A DNA stretch of 64,000 nucleotides from UBA4744 sp963717135 (GTDB taxonomy: Bacteria; Actinomycetota; Acidimicrobiia; Spongiisociales; UBA4744), in contig CAVQVN010000009.1 of NCBI GenBank assembly GCA_963717135.1, positions 434,001 to 498,000 of the forward strand. Reading direction: 5' to 3'. The notes beneath the pieces are model-generated. The model worked only from the letters and a program-made list of their open reading frames with translations, did no database searches and was not told where the DNA came from. Below are positions 60,574-64,000 of the stretch, one piece after another. Position numbers and translations under genes: made by a program. Positions within the stretch are counted from its first letter, which is position 1; each line of letters begins with the position of its first letter.

Positions 60574-60629
60574 GGCAGCCATCATAAGAGGAGCAAGAAT
60601 TGGGCAGCCACACTGATCTTGCAATCAAA

Positions 60630-60664
60630 AACCAAGAACTAATGACTAATAACCAATGACTTCT
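60630..60664. repeat. degenerate heptamer tandem repeat, AACTAAT type
   Basis: Units AACCAAG, AACTAAT, GACTAAT, AACCAAT, GACTTCT run consecutively. On the minus strand this reads as ATTAGTC/ATTGGTT-type heptamers. It lies directly at the 3' end of the cwb2 lipoprotein gene, whose stop follows a TATCAG sequence of the same style. Confidence 0.6.
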
Positions 60665-60665
60665 T

Positions 60666-62408
60666 TCACTGATAACTCACATACACCGGCAAGGGATCCA
60701 GCTCCAGGACCTGGTCGGGTGTGGGAGTCGGCGAGTCTTCGTCATAGAAGTTCTTCCAACCCCACCACCACCGGTCGGCATCGGGGGCACCGGTCAAGGC
60801 CGCATAAGTGTCGTATTTGGAGTGGATGGGACCCTGCCCGTCGGCGTGAACCAGCACCGCCAGCTCGGGGGGCGTTTCGATCATCTCCCGGTTGGTGATC
60901 ATCGTGAACTTGAACTGGTGAAGGATCAGCAGTTTCTGCGGGAGGTGGTTCTCCCGGACGAGACCGGCCAGCCACTCGACAACTTGATTGACCTCGACCG
61001 CGTCGACTGAGCCGATCTGTCGAAGATGGACCTGGTCGGACTTGAGGCGCCACTCGGGATCGAGTGCCAGTCCGACATGGGGCAGAAGCAACAGTTCTTC
61101 GTACCGCTTGGCTTGCGTGAGGAAATCGGTGCGGCCCGGCTGCAGATCGAGAGTGACGTACAGGCCCTCCCGGCCGGCGATTTCCACCCAGGGAAGCAGT
61201 TCTTCGACGCTCATCTCGAATGAGTAGTCGCCGTCCCCCGTGGCGGAAGAGGAGGCTACGGTGGCAATGATCTCAAAAGCCGGGAGGATTTCAGTCCCGT
61301 CCGCTGCGTACGGCTCGGCGACTTCCCGGGCCCGCTCCACTGCCTGCCTCGGGCCCTGTTCGCCCAGCACTCCCAGAGCAGGTGTGGTTGGATTCCCATA
61401 GAGAGCGACAATGCGCCGGCCCGGAAACAACGTCGAGCCCCCGCCGGGCAGCTCCTGATCCGAGAGCAGTGAGTCGACCTGCCAATCTGCATTCGGGGTC
61501 ATCTTCCCCACCAGTACCACATGTTCGGGAAGGGGAGAACCGGGCAGTGCACTCACAACGGACCGATTGCTGCGCAGGTCACGGCCGTCGACCAGCAATA
61601 CCGTACCTCCCGTCGACCGGGTCGCGGCCGCAGCCGCCAGAGCCGCCTCCGGTGAACAAGCGTCCACCAGCCAAAGGTCGCCGCCCACGGCTGTAGCAGC
61701 CGCCGCACGGTCGACCGCGGCCTGAAACGCCTCCCCGTCTCGATCACAGGGGTCGGCAGACCCGGAGGCGGGGACCCAGAAGCTCTCGCCGGTGCTGGTC
61801 GGGCGCAGTACGCGGGCCACAGTCTCAATGCCGGCCGCGTCTATCTCCACCCAGATGTCGGCCTCGATCATTTCGTGGATTTGCCCGGCGGCCTCCTCTA
61901 CCGATCCCCCCAAGATCTCAACTTCGGTTCCGGCCGGGACGACCACTCCCGACAACGCCCCGACCAGGGTCACGCGGCGGGGAGCCAGTCGATACAGTTC
62001 GGCGCCCAGGGCAGCAAGGTCGCGGTCCCCGGCGACGAGGAGCGGACCGCCGAGACCTGCCGCCAGCTGAGCACCGACGGCCACCCGTCCCAAGTCCGAC
62101 CCGGAGGTAACCACCACTTCGTCGGCACAAGAAAACACCGTCTGGGAAATGGAAATGGACGCCGTCATCGGGTCGAGCGATTCGATCCAGGTTCGGGATT
62201 CTTCTCCCACCTGGAGACGCGGTGTGCAATCCCGGGCCGGCCTGGTTGTGGTGGTAGTCGTCGTGGTGGCAGGCACCGTGGATATCTCTGGAGTCGAGCC
62301 TACGGTGACCGTGGTGTCCGGGTTGGCCTGCAGGGACGCACACGCCGTCACGCCCAGCCCGACGGCCACCAACACCACCACAAGTATGAGAGTCTTCCTC
62401 GACACCAC
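60666..62408 (-). CDS. lipoprotein with cell-wall-binding repeat 2-like half and hydrolase-like half
   Basis: A 580-residue protein. The signal ends in GLGVTAC (lipobox) and is followed by a Thr-rich linker. Residues 70-320 resemble cell wall binding repeat 2 units: VVVTSGSDLGRVAVGAQLA, PLLVAGDRDLAALGAELYRL, RVTLVGALSGVVV and TVLLVDGRDLRSN. Residues 330-580 look like a (beta/alpha)8 hydrolase: YVTLDLQPGRTDFLTQAKRY, LLLPHVGLALDPEW, LLILHQFKFTMI and DRWWWGWKNFYDED. The combination suggests a wall-anchored glycan-acting protein, but the activity is not established. Start is GTG 62408 (or the next GTG). The 3' end abuts a heptamer repeat. Confidence 0.75.
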   Translation of the reverse strand: MVSRKTLILVVVLVAVGLGVTACASLQANPDTTVTVGSTPEISTVPATTTTTTTTRPARDCTPRLQVGEESRTWIESLDPMTASISISQTVFSCADEVVVTSGSDLGRVAVGAQLAAGLGGPLLVAGDRDLAALGAELYRLAPRRVTLVGALSGVVVPAGTEVEILGGSVEEAAGQIHEMIEADIWVEIDAAGIETVARVLRPTSTGESFWVPASGSADPCDRDGEAFQAAVDRAAAATAVGGDLWLVDACSPEAALAAAAATRSTGGTVLLVDGRDLRSNRSVVSALPGSPLPEHVVLVGKMTPNADWQVDSLLSDQELPGGGSTLFPGRRIVALYGNPTTPALGVLGEQGPRQAVERAREVAEPYAADGTEILPAFEIIATVASSSATGDGDYSFEMSVEELLPWVEIAGREGLYVTLDLQPGRTDFLTQAKRYEELLLLPHVGLALDPEWRLKSDQVHLRQIGSVDAVEVNQVVEWLAGLVRENHLPQKLLILHQFKFTMITNREMIETPPELAVLVHADGQGPIHSKYDTYAALTGAPDADRWWWGWKNFYDEDSPTPTPDQVLELDPLPVYVSYQ

Positions 62409-62516
62409 GAAAGGTTACCGAGCAATCCCGTTCTTGCGTGAGTTTGCCGCGTTATGCGCGGGTTTCTGACGCCGGAGCGGGTCTACCCTCACGGTTGCGC
62501 TACGGAGAGGACCTTC

Positions 62517-64000
62517 ATGACCGTCACCGCCCCCTACGGCTCCTGGGACTCGCCCATCACCCCCACCATGCTGACCCACGCCGGCGTCGGATTGAGTGAG
62601 GTCGCGGTCGATGGCACCGATCTCTACTGGCTCGAGTCGCGGCCCACAGAAGGCGGTCGCAGCGTGATCGTGCACAGAGCCGCAGACGGCACGGTCGAAG
62701 ATATCTCGCCGCCAGGTTTCAATTCCCGCACCCGCGCTCATGAGTACGGCGGCGGCGCCTACGCGGTCGGGAACGGCGTCATCATCTCCTCCAGGTTCGA
62801 GGATCAAAGGGTCTACCGGCTCGACGGCCCGGAACCACTTCCCATCACGCCGGAATCAGCCCTCCCGGCCGGAGACCGCTACGCCGACTTCGTGTTCCAC
62901 AACGATCTGGTGATCTGCGTTAGGGAGCACCACATTCCCGAGGCCGAAGCCGTGAATGAGTTGGTCGTGTTCCCAATCGACGGTTGGGCCGCTCCCCGGG
63001 TGATCGCCGGCGGCCACGATTTTGTGGCGTCCCCGGTGGTGTCTCCAGACGGAGCTCGGCTTGCCTGGCTGACCTGGGACCACCCCAACATGCCGTGGGA
63101 CGGAACTGAACTATGGATGGCCGACCTGGCGCCGGACGGCACCCTGACCGAGGCGGCCCTGGTAGCCGGAGGGACCGAAGAGTCGATCTTCCAGCCGGCC
63201 TGGGCACCGGACGGGAGCCTGCACTTCGTATCCGATCGGACCGGATGGTGGAATCTCTACCGGCGAGACGAGGCCGGTGGGGCGATGGCCCTGTACCCGA
63301 TGGAAGCCGAGTTCGGAGCGCCCCAGTGGCAATTCGGGTTTCGCCGGTACGGTTTTCTCGAAGACGGCCGGATAGTGGTGGTCTTCCAAGAGCAGGGAGT
63401 GTCTCGACCGGCCGTTCTCGACAACGGAGAACTGCACGTCCACCGAATCGAACGCGAGGAGATCTACCCCACTTTGGCCGTCGGTTCCGGCCAGGTATGG
63501 ACTATCGCAGCCGGTGCCATCCTCCCGGCTGCGGTAGTCGGCATCGATCCGGGCACCGGGGCGGAACAGGTGGTGCGCAGCTCCATGTCGGTGGACCTCG
63601 ATCCGGGGTACCTGAGCCGCCCGCACACGATCACGTTCCCGACCACCGGTAGGGCGGTGGCTCACGCTTTCTACTATCCCCCCGCCAACGCCGAATTTGC
63701 TGCCCCCAACGGTGAGCTCCCCCCGCTGGTGGTTTGGTCTCACGGCGGCCCGACCGGGTCGACTAGCCCGGGATTTCAGCTGGGCCGCCAGTTCTGGACG
63801 AGTCGCGGTTTTGCACTGGTCGACGTCAATTACCGGGGATCGACCGGCTACGGCCGCGCTTACCGCAATGCCTTGCGAGGTCGGTGGGGAGTGATCGACA
63901 CCGATGATTGCATCGCGGCGGCCCGCTATCTGGCCGACCAGGGGCTGATCGACGGGCAGAGAATGGCGATCCGGGGCGGCAGCGCCGGCGGCTTCACAAC
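62517..64000 (+). CDS. S9 family prolyl oligopeptidase-like peptidase, 3' partial
   Basis: The frame runs from ATG 62517 to the window end without a stop; 494 residues are visible. GGAGAGG six bases upstream fixes the start. The N-terminal 400 residues form a beta-propeller, with VAVDGTDLYWLESRPTEGG, RTRAHEYGGGAYAVG, SPDGARLAWLTWDHP and FQPAWAPDGSLHFVSDRTG. The hydrolase domain then begins with LPPLVVWSHGGPTGST, VDVNYRGSTGYGRAYR and ends at the nucleophile elbow GGSAGG right at the edge. Such enzymes cleave acylated or proline-containing peptides in the cytoplasm. The catalytic Asp and His lie outside the window. Confidence 0.92.
   Translation, partial: MTVTAPYGSWDSPITPTMLTHAGVGLSEVAVDGTDLYWLESRPTEGGRSVIVHRAADGTVEDISPPGFNSRTRAHEYGGGAYAVGNGVIISSRFEDQRVYRLDGPEPLPITPESALPAGDRYADFVFHNDLVICVREHHIPEAEAVNELVVFPIDGWAAPRVIAGGHDFVASPVVSPDGARLAWLTWDHPNMPWDGTELWMADLAPDGTLTEAALVAGGTEESIFQPAWAPDGSLHFVSDRTGWWNLYRRDEAGGAMALYPMEAEFGAPQWQFGFRRYGFLEDGRIVVVFQEQGVSRPAVLDNGELHVHRIEREEIYPTLAVGSGQVWTIAAGAILPAAVVGIDPGTGAEQVVRSSMSVDLDPGYLSRPHTITFPTTGRAVAHAFYYPPANAEFAAPNGELPPLVVWSHGGPTGSTSPGFQLGRQFWTSRGFALVDVNYRGSTGYGRAYRNALRGRWGVIDTDDCIAAARYLADQGLIDGQRMAIRGGSAGGFT

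Noticed and set aside
1..64000. tRNA and rRNA genes
   Set aside because: Intergenic gaps were scanned by eye for T-loop (GGTTCGAATCC-like) and cloverleaf patterns and for rRNA-like sequence; none was found, though a covariance-model search was not possible.

Overview
This 64 kb window is high-GC bacterial chromosome with dense, often translationally coupled genes. ATGA overlaps and GTG/TTG starts are frequent, and many secreted lipoproteins carry a lipobox followed by a threonine-rich linker. Together with a DUF6777 protein, an LppM-like lipoprotein, a DUF993 protein and an actinobacterial-type VapBC pair, this suggests an uncultured Actinomycetota, most likely class Acidimicrobiia. The taxonomic placement is inference. 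No rRNA, tRNA, CRISPR array, transposase gene or prophage was seen.

Layout. (1) 1-9530 is a carbohydrate/sugar-acid catabolic locus: DUF993 aldolase-like protein, GMC oxidoreductase with its small subunit, aldehyde dehydrogenase (broken by one extra base), SIS sugar isomerase, GntR/HutC regulator plus ROK kinase, deoxyribose-phosphate aldolase, KDPG-type aldolase and an SDR. Two sites matching the HutC-type operator (GT-M-TA-K-AC) lie beside the regulator and the aldolase. (2) 9588-12194 holds a carotenoid-desaturase-like oxidoreductase and a DUF4242-cyclase fusion. (3) 12239-15163 is a tightly coupled three-gene cassette: DNA methyltransferase with a fused C-terminal domain, a 106-residue protein, and a 341-residue protein with possible nuclease motifs. 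It is the best candidate here for an undescribed restriction or defence system. (4) 15460-18941 has an RRM protein, a Dus tRNA-dihydrouridine synthase, VapBC and a lipoprotein.

(5) 18999-24512 is a PotABCD-type polyamine ABC importer with a class III aminotransferase that is also broken by one extra base. (6) 24658-30312 contains a hydrolase-cyclase fusion, an SDR, an LppM-like lipoprotein, a YgjV-like protein and a multi-cluster ferredoxin. (7) 30454-38555 is a block of unfamiliar envelope proteins, including a 1388-residue membrane protein with tandem PDG-rich repeats and an SH3/zinc-ribbon/DUF6777 membrane protein. (8) 38657-44841 has a tocopherol-cyclase-like protein and a MacAB-like efflux operon flanked by two divergent PlsY-like acyltransferases. 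(9) 44909-58664 has ferrochelatase, a rifampin-phosphotransferase-like enzyme, penicillin acylase, LtrA, several lipoproteins, enoyl-CoA isomerase, a CDGSH fusion, a CBS protein, an M15 peptidase and an MpaB-like oxygenase. (10) 58750-64000 has an MFS transporter, YbaK, a cwb2 lipoprotein and a partial S9 peptidase.

Non-coding structure is a second theme. Four copies of a short inverted-repeat element (arms CCCGTTTTGGCGTC / GACGCCAAAACGGG) sit between genes at 30383, 39674, 48264 and 50460. Three intergenic loci carry degenerate heptamer tandem repeats, two of them touching the stop codons of adjacent genes.
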